Origin: an uncultured Clostridium sp.
GTDB lineage: Bacteria; Bacillota; Clostridia; Clostridiales; Clostridiaceae
Direction: 5' to 3'
Assembly: GCA_900547475.1 (NCBI GenBank)
Contig: URGW01000017.1
Coordinates: 1 to 64,000 of the forward strand
Length of the DNA: 64,000 nucleotides
Each line of letters begins with the position of its first letter. Position 1 is the first letter of the stretch. Both the position numbers and the translations under genes were made by a program. This document shows positions 1 through 9,026 of the stretch, piece by piece. The notes below the pieces were generated by a model. It made no database searches. It had not been told where the DNA came from and saw only the letters and a list, made by a program, of their open reading frames with translations.

Positions 1-97
1 TTTACTTTAACTATATTCTGTTCAATTTTCAAAGACCATTTACTCTGTCGCACCGAAGCGACTTTCTTATCTTATCATCTTTTATGATATCTGTCAA
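1..97 (-). promoter_or_regulatory. rRNA operon promoter and 16S leader
   Basis: On the minus strand there is a perfect -35 TTGACA (97-92), a 17-bp spacer and a -10 TAAGAT (74-69). Downstream comes a GTCGC/GCGAC hairpin with a UUCG-like loop (62-47), then the motif TTTGAAAATTGAACAG running toward position 1. That motif is typical of the leader just ahead of 16S rRNA in clostridia. The 16S gene is therefore inferred to start beyond the left edge; none of its mature sequence is seen here. Confidence 0.8.
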
Positions 98-445
98 CAG
101 TTTTTTAACATTTTTTCATACTATTTTATTAATATGTTTTCTTTAACTGTCTTTCGACTAATTACTTCCCTCAAGACACGACTTATATTATCATAACATA
201 TTTAATATCTACCAATTGTATATTCTATAATTTAAAATTATATCTTTATTTTTCTTAATTACTTTTATTTTCTTAATTTTTCTTATATTGATACACTAGG
301 ATAAGTTATTTTATATATTTTATTGATTGTTATTATATTTACTATTATATTCTTTTAGAAAATACTTTTATCATTAATATTTATATAAATTTCTCCCTCA
401 TCAATAATATATAGAATTAATTATTATAAACTCATAAATAATTAA
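98..445. other. AT-rich intergenic region
   Basis: No coding sequence is supported here. The segment separates the rRNA promoter from the terminator of the PTS gene. Additional upstream rRNA promoters could lie near 100-180, but I see no second box pair as clear as the one at 69-97. Confidence 0.5.
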
Positions 446-482
446 AGCCATATAACCATTTATTGAATAGTTATATGACTTT
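446..482 (-). terminator. Terminator of nagE-like gene
   Basis: The inverted repeat CATATAAC/GTTATATG lies 35-70 bases after the stop of the EIICB gene and is followed on the minus strand by a TTTAATT tract. It is a plausible intrinsic terminator that insulates the PTS gene from the rRNA promoter. Confidence 0.55.
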
Positions 483-516
483 ATTAGAATTAATTGTTTA
501 ATTTTTAGGCCATTAA

Positions 517-1962
517 TTACTTACTTAGCTTCTTTAACTCATCAGCTACGAATTGTACTTGTGTTCCTATAATTACTTGAATACTTGTCTTACTTGGTCT
601 AATTATACCTGCTACACCGGCAGATTTAATTGTCTTTTCATTTACTAATGTATGATCTTTAATTTCTAAACGTAATCTTGTTACACAGTTATCAATATTA
701 GCTATATTTTCTTTTCCACCAAGACCTTTTAAAATAATTGATGCTACTTCTGTAAAATTATCATTAGAAAGATGTGCATTCATTTCTCCATTAAGCTCAT
801 CATCTTCTCTACCTGGAGTCTTTAAATTGAATTTTGTAATTGCAAATCTAAATACTATATAGTATATAATAGCAACTATTACCCCAATTCCAAGTAACCA
901 AATTGGATTTTCTGCAAATGGTGCTTTAAAACTTAAGAACCAATCAACAAAACCTGCACTAAAGTTAAATCCAGCTCTTACTGGTAATGCAGCACAAACA
1001 GCTACTGATATACCTGTTAATACAGCATGAACTACATATAATCCTGGAGCTAAGAACATAAATGCAAATTCTAATGGTTCTGTAACCCCTGTAAAGAATG
1101 CAGATACCCCTGACGCTAATAATAATCCTGCTACAATCTTCTTCTTGTTATCTTTAGCTGTATGATACATTGCTAAAGCTGCTGCTGGTAAACCAAACAT
1201 CATTACTGGGAAGAATCCTGTCATATACATACCTGTTTGTCCTAATATTCCACCAGGTTTAGTTCCCCAGAACTTACCGATATCATCTATTCCAGCAACA
1301 TCAAACCAGAATACTGAGTTTAATGCATGGTGAAGACCAAATGGAATTAATAATCTATTAAAGAATGCATATATACCAGCTCCGATGGATCCAGTAGAAA
1401 TAATAGCTTCACCAAATGCTACTAATGCTCCATATACAACAGGCCATACAAAGAATAATATTAATGTTGCAATAAGTGATGCTCCTGCTGTTACTATAGC
1501 AACACATCTCTTACCACTAAAGAAACTTAGAGCTGCTGGTAATTTAGTGTTTTTGAACTTATTATAGCAAGATGAACCAATTAACCCTGCTAATATACCA
1601 ATAAATTGTGTTTCTATCTTTCCAAAAGCCGCTGGAACTTCTGAAGCGTCAACACCTTTTAACATAGCAACAACACCAGTTGATAATAATGTTGTAATCA
1701 TTAACCATGATACAAGTCCTGCTAAGCCTGCAGTACCATCATTATCATCAGACATACCAACACCAACACCTATAGCAAATAAAATTGCCATGTTATCAAT
1801 TAATGCACCACCTGCTTTAATTAAAAAAGCTGCAGCAACATTATTTGCTCCCCAACCATTTGGGTCAATCCAGTAACCTATTCCCATTAAAATAGCTGCT
1901 ACAGGTAAACAAGCAACTGGAAGCATTAAAGATTTCCCTAGTCTTTGTAAATACTTCATCAT
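517..1962 (-). CDS. nagE: PTS N-acetylglucosamine/glucose-type EIICB permease
   Basis: Membrane sugar permease of the glucose/GlcNAc PTS family that imports and phosphorylates a hexose. The 481-residue protein has an N-terminal IIC domain (about 1-375, ten or so hydrophobic segments) with family motifs such as GFFPVMMFGLP and FTGVTEPLEF. A linker with the NagE-like KFNLKTPGRED follows, then a IIB domain (about 405-481) with the phosphorylatable Cys in IDNCVTRLRL. The sequence resembles NagE more than PtsG, but no IIA domain is fused. The free IIA gene that starts divergently at 2379 can supply the phosphate. Expression probably depends on the antiterminator leader at 2040-2103. GlcNAc specificity is inferred; glucose is possible. 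Confidence 0.85.
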   Translation of the reverse strand: MMKYLQRLGKSLMLPVACLPVAAILMGIGYWIDPNGWGANNVAAAFLIKAGGALIDNMAILFAIGVGVGMSDDNDGTAGLAGLVSWLMITTLLSTGVVAMLKGVDASEVPAAFGKIETQFIGILAGLIGSSCYNKFKNTKLPAALSFFSGKRCVAIVTAGASLIATLILFFVWPVVYGALVAFGEAIISTGSIGAGIYAFFNRLLIPFGLHHALNSVFWFDVAGIDDIGKFWGTKPGGILGQTGMYMTGFFPVMMFGLPAAALAMYHTAKDNKKKIVAGLLLASGVSAFFTGVTEPLEFAFMFLAPGLYVVHAVLTGISVAVCAALPVRAGFNFSAGFVDWFLSFKAPFAENPIWLLGIGVIVAIIYYIVFRFAITKFNLKTPGREDDELNGEMNAHLSNDNFTEVASIILKGLGGKENIANIDNCVTRLRLEIKDHTLVNEKTIKSAGVAGIIRPSKTSIQVIIGTQVQFVADELKKLSK

Positions 1963-2039
1963 AATAATAAAGTCCCCCTTTATTTTTTTGTTCTATTATA
2001 AGGCTTAGCAATATAACATTAAAAATAATTTCGGTAATA

Positions 2040-2103
2040 AAAAAAGCCGAAAAGAATAGAAAATACCCTTTTCAGCTAATGCCCACTTCTTATGGTTGCA
2101 CGC
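2040..2103 (-). promoter_or_regulatory. RAT-like antiterminator overlapping a terminator
   Basis: The minus-strand leader of the EIICB gene contains a terminator GCTGAAAAG/CTTTTCGGC (2076-2046) followed by seven T. Overlapping its 5' arm is a hairpin (2103-2075) with GCGTGCAAC, a CCA/TGG stem and GGGCATTAGC. The layout matches ribonucleic antiterminators bound by LicT/GlcT-type proteins. Compared with the canonical RAT on the other strand at 2238-2264, the CTG/CAG stem is replaced by a compensating CCA/TGG stem. No antiterminator protein gene lies in this window. Confidence 0.6.
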
Positions 2104-2137
2104 CTCATAATTTGAACGTTATTTACTTTACAATCAT

Positions 2138-2166
2138 ATTATAGTATAAATCCGTTTCAAAGTCAA
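2138..2166 (-). promoter_or_regulatory. Promoter of the EIICB gene
   Basis: The -35 TTGACT (2166-2161) is separated by 17 bp from a perfect -10 TATAAT (2143-2138) on the minus strand. Transcription would begin near 2131 and give a leader of about 170 nt containing the antiterminator. Confidence 0.75.
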
Positions 2167-2198
2167 CGTTTTCATTTAATTTTTATTTGTTATTTTTA

Positions 2199-2296
2199 TT
2201 GACATACTAATTACTAATATATATAATTTTATATGAAACGTGTTACTGTTAAATCAGGCATAAGTTATTCTTTCATTAGAGATATACTTATGCCTT
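2199..2296 (+). promoter_or_regulatory. Promoter plus RAT antiterminator/terminator for IIA gene
   Basis: A perfect -35 TTGACA (2199-2204), 17-bp spacer and -10 TATAAT (2222-2227) predict a start near 2234. The transcript immediately contains GTGTTACTG and CAGGCA (2240-2260), the conserved halves of a RAT. These overlap a terminator, AGGCATAAGT/ACTTATGCCT (2256-2295), followed by TTTTT. This is the classic BglG/LicT/GlcT switch: the bound antiterminator stabilises the RAT and blocks the terminator, giving sugar-induced expression. Confidence 0.8.
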
Positions 2297-2378
2297 TTTA
2301 TTTTATTACCTATATAATATAAAAATTGTGTAAACTTATTTTAGAAAGGATGTGAATCCTGAATTATCAGGAAATATC

Positions 2379-2909
2379 ATGGCTAATTTTTTTAAAAAAT
2401 TATTTGGTAAATCAGAATCAAACACTGTAGAATCAAACACTGTAGAAAGTCCAAATAATGCATTAGTTGCAGCTGCTACAGGTGATTTAATACCTTTATC
2501 AGAAGTTCCAGATCCAGTTTTTGCTGGAAAAATGGCTGGAGATGGTGCTGCTATAATGGTTAAAGGCGATACTATCGTTGCACCTGCTGACGGTGAATTA
2601 TCATTAGTGTTCAAAACTAAGCATGCATTTGCTATCACATTAGAAAATGGCTTAGAATTATTAGTTCATATCGGTGTTGATACAGTAAGCTTAAACGGAG
2701 AAGGATTTGAACAGCTAGTTGAAGCTGGTACAAAAGTTAAAGCTGGTACTCCTATAATTAAGATTGATAGAGATTTCATCTTAGGAAAAGGATTATCTCT
2801 TGCAACTCCAGTTTTAATAACAAATGTTGATGCTGCTAAATCAATAACTGCAGTAGAAACAGGCTCTGTTGTAGCTGGTAAAGATATAGTTGTTAACTTT
2901 GAAGTTTAA
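2379..2909 (+). CDS. PTS glucose-family IIA component
   Basis: Cytoplasmic phosphocarrier that passes phosphate from HPr to a IIB domain. It has the IIA-Glc fold: PVFAGKMAGDGAAI near the N-terminus of the domain, and the active histidine in LLVHIGVDTV. I place the start at ATG 2379 (176 aa), because AGGA lies six bases upstream. An in-frame GTG at 2352 sits one base after its own AAAGGA, too close to be used well. The N-terminal linker contains a perfect 15-bp tandem duplication (2416-2445) giving ESNTV twice. It is probably the partner of the divergent EIICB. Confidence 0.85.
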   Translation: MANFFKKLFGKSESNTVESNTVESPNNALVAAATGDLIPLSEVPDPVFAGKMAGDGAAIMVKGDTIVAPADGELSLVFKTKHAFAITLENGLELLVHIGVDTVSLNGEGFEQLVEAGTKVKAGTPIIKIDRDFILGKGLSLATPVLITNVDAAKSITAVETGSVVAGKDIVVNFEV

Positions 2910-2912
2910 TAA

Positions 2913-2957
2913 ATAGAAAAAATAGCTAAGGATTAAATCCTTAGCTATTTTTTCTAT
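2913..2957 (+). terminator. Terminator after IIA gene
   Basis: A long perfect hairpin (ATAGCTAAGGATT and its complement) is flanked by A and T runs starting four bases after the stop codon. It could act in both directions. Confidence 0.8.
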
Positions 2958-3069
2958 TTAAATCAATTCTAAATCTTTCTATAATATATTGTTATATATG
3001 AAATTCCTCTTCACAAACTAGAATAAATTCTCCATCAACTCTACTATATCTTCTTTTAATTTATAAATA

Positions 3070-3999
3070 TTAAAGTATTTTATAAAAAGTAATATGATCA
3101 CTCCATTTACCATTTATATATAAATACTTTTTATTAATACCAACTTCCTCAAATCCACATGATAATAAAACACCTTTAGATCTTTCATTAGTTGTTAAAA
3201 CTGAAGCTTCTATTCTATGTAAATCTAAATACTCTTTAGCATATTCTAATACTAAATTTATAGCTTCTTTCATATATCCCTTTCCTTCATATTCTTTATC
3301 TATAGAATAGCCTAATATTCCACTTTTAAGTACTCCATAAACTATATTAGAAATTTTAGCTTTTCCTATAAGCTTATTATCCTTATATATTCCTAAGTCA
3401 CTTCCCACTCCAGTCATAAGCTGTCTATAGCTTTCTAATAAAATCTCCTTTTGCATTTCATAGGTGAAAAAACTAGCATCTCTTACTGGCTCAAACTCTT
3501 TTAAGTGATCCTTATTTCTCAAATAATACTCTAAAAGATCTTGTGCATCATCAGGGGTAAAATTTCTAATTAAAATATTTTTTCCTTTCATCTCTACAAT
3601 ATTATTTCGTCCTGAATTCAAATATTCATTTCTATTTATTCCAAAACTTAATTCATCATAGAAACTACCCTTTGTAAATATATTATCAGTAAAAATAGCT
3701 TCTAACGTAAAGCCAATATCTAAAAATGGTTTTAAATTTATATTTTCACTAACTACCACATTAGCTTTAAATATATTTTTATCTTTAAATACAGCCTTAA
3801 GAATAGCTTCCAATGTAATCTTTAATAAATCATAGTTATCTTCCCTATAAAACTTCAATTTTAAGTTACACTTCTTATTTTCCTTATCTAGTTCAGTTAT
3901 AGTAAATCTTCCTATTACAATCTTATCTTTATCCTTAACTATATAATCATCTAAAGTACCTTTAATAAGCTCTATATTTACTTCCCTTTGATTATCCAT
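3070..3999 (-). CDS. Tandem GNAT-family acetyltransferase
   Basis: A 309-residue protein. The C-terminal half (about 135-309) is a RimJ/RimL-like GNAT domain. It includes GKNILIRNFTPDDAQDLLEYY at its start, LGYSIDKEYEGKGYMKEA for acetyl-CoA binding, and RIEASVLTTNERS leading into the GF segment typical of the fold. The first 130 residues also look like a degenerate GNAT domain (GRFTITELDKEN, LEAILKAVF) without a clear acetyl-CoA motif. The substrate is unknown; protein N-termini, ribosomal proteins or small amines are possible. It is monocistronic by position. Confidence 0.75.
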   Translation of the reverse strand: MDNQREVNIELIKGTLDDYIVKDKDKIVIGRFTITELDKENKKCNLKLKFYREDNYDLLKITLEAILKAVFKDKNIFKANVVVSENINLKPFLDIGFTLEAIFTDNIFTKGSFYDELSFGINRNEYLNSGRNNIVEMKGKNILIRNFTPDDAQDLLEYYLRNKDHLKEFEPVRDASFFTYEMQKEILLESYRQLMTGVGSDLGIYKDNKLIGKAKISNIVYGVLKSGILGYSIDKEYEGKGYMKEAINLVLEYAKEYLDLHRIEASVLTTNERSKGVLLSCGFEEVGINKKYLYINGKWSDHITFYKIL

Positions 4000-4169
4000 A
4001 CTAAATCTCCTAAAAATAATTTCAATTATTTTTATTATACAAATAAACTAATATAAAACTCAACTAACTTTACTTTAAAACTAAAAACATTACTTAAAGG
4101 AATATACTTATTTATATTTTAATATATTTGATTTATATGAATTTAATATATAAATGTTTCAAGGTGGGG

Positions 4170-4841
4170 ATGACTATTTTTTTATATAAGAAAAAACATA
4201 TATTTAAACTTCATAAAATATTATTCTATTTATTTGTTCTATTTGCTTTATTCATGTTACTTTTATTTTTTAAGTCTCCTAGTAAATTTCAAAAGTTATT
4301 TCCTTACTTTCACGCAGATAAAATTGAATCCTCTTCAATTTTATCTGATGATACTTTAATAAATGAAATAAAAAATGTAAATAAATTAATCCCTTTAGAA
4401 ATTGAACTATCAGAAACCTTAACAATAGATAATACGTACTTTAACTTAGATATATTAAAAAAATCTAAAAAGATAACTTTTTTTGCAAACTGCTCTTATG
4501 CTATAGATTTCTCTACTTTATCTAACTCTAATTTTGAAATAAATACTACAACTAAAGAAGTATATATAAAAATCCCACAAATAGATATATTTAGTATAGA
4601 TATAGATGAAAGTAAAACTATCTATTCTGATACGGAGGTTGGATTATTAAGATTTGGAGATTTAAAGCTATCATCAGAAGAATTAAGCTCCATATATAAA
4701 AATCTAAATTATTTATTTACAGAAAAAATGAATAATCCTATTTTTTATGAAAAAGCTATTTCAAATACAGAAAACTCATTAAAAGAACTTCTGCTTAATT
4801 TAACAAGAGAAAATTATAATGTAAAACTTAAAGTTGATTAA
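4170..4841 (+). CDS. DUF4230-like membrane-anchored protein
   Basis: A 223-residue protein with a basic N-terminus (KKKHIFKLHK), one hydrophobic anchor (about 16-38) and an extracytoplasmic body. The segment LIPLEIELSETLTIDNTYF and the following beta-rich stretch resemble DUF4230 proteins of Firmicutes, whose function is unknown. I prefer ATG 4170 because AAGG lies five bases upstream; an upstream in-frame ATG at 4128 has no good ribosome binding site. It lies alone between two terminators. Confidence 0.65.
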   Translation: MTIFLYKKKHIFKLHKILFYLFVLFALFMLLLFFKSPSKFQKLFPYFHADKIESSSILSDDTLINEIKNVNKLIPLEIELSETLTIDNTYFNLDILKKSKKITFFANCSYAIDFSTLSNSNFEINTTTKEVYIKIPQIDIFSIDIDESKTIYSDTEVGLLRFGDLKLSSEELSSIYKNLNYLFTEKMNNPIFYEKAISNTENSLKELLLNLTRENYNVKLKVD

Positions 4842-4847
4842 TATAAT

Positions 4848-4908
4848 TTTTAAGGGTAAGAACCTTGCTATTTTAATAATATGAAAATAGCAAATTCTTA
4901 CCCTTAAA
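4848..4908. terminator. Bidirectional terminator
   Basis: A long interrupted inverted repeat (TTTAAGGGTAAGAA and TTCTTACCCTTAAA, with an inner CTATTTT/AAAATAG stem) lies between the convergent DUF4230 and tcdA genes. It can serve both. Confidence 0.7.
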
Positions 4909-4923
4909 TCTTTTTAAATTATA

Positions 4924-5640
4924 TTAATTTAAGCCAGTTAAATCTTTAATCACTTCTCCACCTATTATCATTCCTGCTACTGGTGGAACAAATGATATAC
5001 TTCCAGGTGTTTGTCTTTTTTTAGATGGAACTGCTCTTCCTTTGTTAGGTACCATTGGTACTTCTTCTGAGTATACAACCTTTAACTTTTTAACTCCTCT
5101 TTTTCTTAATTCAGTTCTCATAACTTTAGCTAGAGGACAAACCTTAGTCTTAAATACATCTGTTACTCTAAATTGAGTAGGATCTATTTTGTTTCCTGTC
5201 CCCATAGATGCAATTAACTTAATATCATTTTTATAGCAATACTCTGCCAATGCTAATTTTGATGTTACTGTGTCTATAGCATCTACAACATAATCTATAT
5301 CTTCTGGAATTATTTCTTGTATATTATCTGCTGTAATAAACTCTTGCTTTGCCTCAACTTTGCAATTAGGATTTATAGATAATACTCTTGCTTTCATAGC
5401 CTCAACCTTAACACTTTCTACTGTAGCCTGTGTAGCATGTATTTGTCTGTTTAAATTAGATATACAAACAGTATCATTATCTACTAATATTAAATTTCCA
5501 ACTCCAGCTCTTGTTAAAGCTTCAACTACAAAGCTTCCTACTCCCCCAATTCCAAAAACTATAACTTTAGAATTATGTAACTTTTCTATTCCATCTTCGC
5601 CTATAAGTAATTCAGTTCTGCAAAATTCATTTAATGACAT
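4924..5640 (-). CDS. tcdA: tRNA threonylcarbamoyladenosine dehydratase
   Basis: An E1/ThiF/MoeB-superfamily ATP-dependent enzyme that cyclises the t6A37 of tRNA to ct6A. In the 238-residue protein the nucleotide-binding glycine loop VFGIGGVGSFVVEAL is at about 28-42, with DNDTVCISNLNRQ downstream, then the YVVDAIDT segment and the C-terminal SISFVPPVAGMIIGGEV signature of the TcdA (YgdL/CsdL) group. The E1 zinc Cys pairs are not obvious, as is usual for this subgroup. It stands alone and converges on the DUF4230 gene. Confidence 0.88.
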   Translation of the reverse strand: MSLNEFCRTELLIGEDGIEKLHNSKVIVFGIGGVGSFVVEALTRAGVGNLILVDNDTVCISNLNRQIHATQATVESVKVEAMKARVLSINPNCKVEAKQEFITADNIQEIIPEDIDYVVDAIDTVTSKLALAEYCYKNDIKLIASMGTGNKIDPTQFRVTDVFKTKVCPLAKVMRTELRKRGVKKLKVVYSEEVPMVPNKGRAVPSKKRQTPGSISFVPPVAGMIIGGEVIKDLTGLN

Positions 5641-5837
5641 ATATTTATTCTCCTTTGTCCATATTTATTGTCCTGTTTAGACTATTATATATTTCAGTTT
5701 AAATTAATACAAGTAATTCTATCGGTTTTCTTTGTTTTAAATTTACTAACAAATCTTCTATTAATTAATCGAATGTCAGTATATAATATATTTTAAGTAA
5801 ATTTATATAAATTATATACTTACATGGAGGATTTAAA

Positions 5838-6530
5838 ATGATTTTAGGAATAATAGGTGCTATGTCTGAAGAATTAGAAATTCTTTTACAAGATATGGAG
5901 TTAGAAAAAGTTGAGGAAAAAGCAAAAATGAAATTCCACAAAGGAAAACTATGGGGACATGATGTTGTTGCTGTTGTATGTGGTATTGGTAAAGTTAATG
6001 CTGCTGTATGTACTCAAATACTAGCTTCTGAATATAACGTATCATCAGTGATAAATGTCGGAGTTGCTGGCGGTATAGGTAAAGATATTTATCCTGGTGA
6101 TGTAGTAATAGCAGAAAACTTAGTTCAATATGATATGGATACAACTGCTTTTGGTGATCCAATGGGCCAAATTCCAAGAATGGATACTTTTGACTTTAAA
6201 TGTGATGAAAAGTTAGTTGAAACAGCTAAAGCTGCTTGTGCTGAAGCTTCTGACTTTAAAACTTTTTCTGGAAGAATAGTATCTGGAGATATGTTCGTAG
6301 CTTCACTTGAAAAAATTCAATGGCTTGAAAATGAATTTGGTGCATTAGCTTGTGAAATGGAAGGTGCTAGTATAGCTCATGTTTGCTATTTAAACAATAT
6401 TCCTTTTGTTGTTGTTAGATCTATATCTGATAATGCTAACAATGGAGCTCATATGGATTTTGAAAAATTCACTCCTATTGGAGTTAAAAACTCAACATTC
6501 ATATTAAAAACAATGTTAGAAAAACTTTAA
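5838..6530 (+). CDS. mtnN: 5'-methylthioadenosine/S-adenosylhomocysteine nucleosidase
   Basis: Hydrolyses MTA and SAH to adenine plus the thioribose or homocysteine product (methionine salvage and the activated methyl cycle). It has 230 residues, the usual length. Motifs include GIIGAMSEELEIL at the start, VINVGVAGG (about 73-81), the substrate site EMEGASIAHVC with the catalytic Glu pair, and SDNANN (catalytic Asp near 197). The ATG follows GGAGG by eight bases. It is monocistronic and closed by the hairpin at 6535. Confidence 0.93.
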   Translation: MILGIIGAMSEELEILLQDMELEKVEEKAKMKFHKGKLWGHDVVAVVCGIGKVNAAVCTQILASEYNVSSVINVGVAGGIGKDIYPGDVVIAENLVQYDMDTTAFGDPMGQIPRMDTFDFKCDEKLVETAKAACAEASDFKTFSGRIVSGDMFVASLEKIQWLENEFGALACEMEGASIAHVCYLNNIPFVVVRSISDNANNGAHMDFEKFTPIGVKNSTFILKTMLEKL

Positions 6531-6534
6531 TAAA

Positions 6535-6574
6535 TAAAAATGGTACTAGACTTTTTATTTCCAGTACCATTTTT
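6535..6574. terminator. Bidirectional terminator mtnN/serC
   Basis: The inverted repeat AAAAATGGTACT/AGTACCATTTTT lies between the convergent mtnN and serC stops, with T runs on both strands. Confidence 0.8.
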
Positions 6575-6615
6575 TATTAACTATTATTTTTTAATTTTCT
6601 ACTTTCTTAAACTTA

Positions 6616-7698
6616 TCATTTATTCTCATCTTCAAACTTTTTCATAAATTCAACTAAATATTTTACTCCTTCTATTGGCATAGCATTATAAATACTAGCT
6701 CTCATTCCACCAACAGTTCTATGACCTTTGATATTCTCAATTCCAGCTGCCTTAGCTTCTTTAACAAATTTAGCATCTAAGTCTTTGTCACCTGTTATAA
6801 ATGGAACATTCATTAAAGAGCGATCTTCCTTTACAACTGTTCCCTTAAATAGTTCACTTGAGTCAATATAATCATAAAGAATCTTAGCCTTTTCTTCATT
6901 TCTCTTTTTCATAGCTTCTAATCCACCAAGCTTTTTAAGGTATTTAAATACCTTACCACAAATATAGATACCATATGCTGGAGGTGTATTATATAAAGAC
7001 TTATTATCTGCATGTATCTTATATCGAAGCATTGTTGGAGTATCTTCAAGTACATCATCAGTAATTAAATCTTCACGAATTATTACAACTACTGTACCAG
7101 CCGGTCCAATATTTTTTTGAACTCCTGCAAATATTAATCCATATTTTGTAACATCAATAGGTTGAGATAATATATCTGATGACATATCTGCAACTAAAAT
7201 CTTTCCTTTTATATCAGGTAACTTATGATAAGTAGTTCCGTAAATTGTATTGTTATGACATATATATACATAATCTGCATCATCACTTACTTTAATCTTG
7301 CTTACATCAGGAATATAAGAGAAAGTCTTATCTGCTGATGATGCTACCTCATTTATTTTTCCATATCTTTTTGCTTCAGCTGCTGCTTTTTTAGCCCATT
7401 GTCCTGTTATAATATAATCTGCAACTCTATTCTTCATTAAATTCATTGGAACCATTGCAAATTGTGTTGATCCACCCCCTTGAATAAATAATACCTTATA
7501 GTTATCAGGAATGTTCATCAAATCCCTTAAATCTTGTTCAGCCTCTTGAATTATTTCTTCAAAAATCTTAGATCGATGACTCATCTCCATTACCGACATT
7601 CCCGTTCCATTATAATCTAACATTTCTGCTGCTGCTTCCTTTAGAACTTCTTCTGGTAACATAGCTGGCCCAGCTGCGAAATTATATACTCTTGCCAT
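6616..7698 (-). CDS. serC: Phosphoserine aminotransferase
   Basis: PLP enzyme that transaminates 3-phosphohydroxypyruvate to O-phosphoserine. It has about 360 residues, typical length. Motifs are VYNFAAGPAMLP at the N-terminus, MEMSHRS, FIQGGGSTQFAM, the PLP lysine in GVQKNIGPAG and GGMRASIYNAMP near the C-terminus. I choose ATG 7698 because GGGAGG lies seven bases upstream; the in-frame TTG at 7713 overlaps that site. It is the last gene of serA-DUF1015-serC. Confidence 0.93.
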   Translation of the reverse strand: MARVYNFAAGPAMLPEEVLKEAAAEMLDYNGTGMSVMEMSHRSKIFEEIIQEAEQDLRDLMNIPDNYKVLFIQGGGSTQFAMVPMNLMKNRVADYIITGQWAKKAAAEAKRYGKINEVASSADKTFSYIPDVSKIKVSDDADYVYICHNNTIYGTTYHKLPDIKGKILVADMSSDILSQPIDVTKYGLIFAGVQKNIGPAGTVVVIIREDLITDDVLEDTPTMLRYKIHADNKSLYNTPPAYGIYICGKVFKYLKKLGGLEAMKKRNEEKAKILYDYIDSSELFKGTVVKEDRSLMNVPFITGDKDLDAKFVKEAKAAGIENIKGHRTVGGMRASIYNAMPIEGVKYLVEFMKKFEDENK

Positions 7699-7761
7699 AT
7701 AAATGCCTCCCAATTTTTTATTAGATTTAGTAAATTCACTTATTGCTTATAACTACTACAA

Positions 7762-9000
7762 TTAACTAAGCTTATGAATAAATAACCCACTCCTAGGCTT
7801 TGGTTCAAACCATGTAGATTTAGGTGGCATTATCATTCCACTATCTGCAATACTCATAATATCATCAATTGTCGTAGCAAACATCGAAAAACTTACTTTC
7901 ATATCTTTATTAGCCCTTTTTTCTAACTCCTTTATCCCTCTTATTCCACCAATAAATTCAATTCTATCAGACTTAGTGGGATCATCAATCCCTAATATCG
8001 GAGAAAGTAAATTATTTTGAAGAATTGATACATCTAATCTCTCCATTGGATCTTCCTCGTTAAAAGTTCCATCCTTTGCTTCAAGTTCATACCAAATATT
8101 ATTCATATACATACCAAATGTATGTTTTTTCTTTGGCTTGACAGCCTCCTTAGAAACTTTAATTTTAAAATTCTTTTCTATAGCACTTAAAAACTCATCT
8201 TCGTTTAATCCATTTAAATCTTTAACTGTTCTATTATAATCCAAAACCTCTAATTCATTATCAGGATACACTATAGCTAAGAAATAATTAAACTCTTCCT
8301 CGCCTGTATAACCTGGATTTTCTCTTCTACGCTTTAATCCAACTTCTACAGCTGATTTTGCTCTATGATGTCCATCAGCTATATATAAACTATCTATCGT
8401 TTTAAAAAGTGTAGTTAATTTTTTTATATCACTATCATTATTAATTATCCATATAATATGTCCATTTCCATCTTCTGATATAAAATCATATAATGGCTCA
8501 TTTTGTATCCACTTATCCATTATTTTAGATATTTCAGTTTGATTTCTATAAGTTAAAAAGATTGGTCCTGTATTTGCATCACAATAATCAACATGATTTA
8601 TTCTATCAATCTCTTTATCTTTTCTAGTATGTTCATGCTTTTTAATTTTATCATTAATATAATCATCTATTGCAGCACAAATAACTAATCCAGTTTGACT
8701 GTTTCCATTCATAGTTTGTCTATATATATACATACAAGGATTATCATCTTGAACATATAAACCATCCTGTATCATTTTATCTAATATATCTCTTGCCTTT
8801 TCATATACAGCTTTATCATATATATTAGTATCCTTAGGCAAATTAACTTCTGCCCTATCTACATGTAAAAATGAATACTCATTATCTCTAACCATTTCAC
8901 GAGCCTCTTCACTATTCATTACATCATAGGGTAATGCCGCTATCTTTGATTCTAAACCTACTTTAGGTCTAAATGCCTTAAATGCTCTTACTATTGCCAT
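7762..9000 (-). CDS. DUF1015 family protein in serine operon
   Basis: A 412-residue cytoplasmic protein of the DUF1015 family, found by its N-terminal VRAFKAFRPKVGLESKIAALPYDV, the KKHEHTRKDKEIDR segment (about 135-148) and the IADGHHRAKSA motif (about 210-220). It lies 26 bases after serA and 63 bases before serC on the same strand, so it is almost certainly cotranscribed. No serB-type phosphoserine phosphatase is present. The family's activity is not settled to my knowledge. The conserved His/Asp motif and the context suggest handling of a serine-pathway phosphate compound, but that is inference. Confidence 0.85.
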   Translation of the reverse strand: MAIVRAFKAFRPKVGLESKIAALPYDVMNSEEAREMVRDNEYSFLHVDRAEVNLPKDTNIYDKAVYEKARDILDKMIQDGLYVQDDNPCMYIYRQTMNGNSQTGLVICAAIDDYINDKIKKHEHTRKDKEIDRINHVDYCDANTGPIFLTYRNQTEISKIMDKWIQNEPLYDFISEDGNGHIIWIINNDSDIKKLTTLFKTIDSLYIADGHHRAKSAVEVGLKRRRENPGYTGEEEFNYFLAIVYPDNELEVLDYNRTVKDLNGLNEDEFLSAIEKNFKIKVSKEAVKPKKKHTFGMYMNNIWYELEAKDGTFNEEDPMERLDVSILQNNLLSPILGIDDPTKSDRIEFIGGIRGIKELEKRANKDMKVSFSMFATTIDDIMSIADSGMIMPPKSTWFEPKPRSGLFIHKLS

Positions 9001-9026
9001 TTATCTTCCTCCTCTAACTTTAAAAA

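Noticed and set aside
1385..1567. ORF opposite the EIICB gene
   Set aside because: Shadow of the conserved permease sequence on the other strand.
2031..2131. glmS ribozyme or metabolite riboswitch upstream of the EIICB gene
   Set aside because: No glmS core or other riboswitch motif is visible; the sequence is explained by a RAT-like antiterminator with overlapping terminator.
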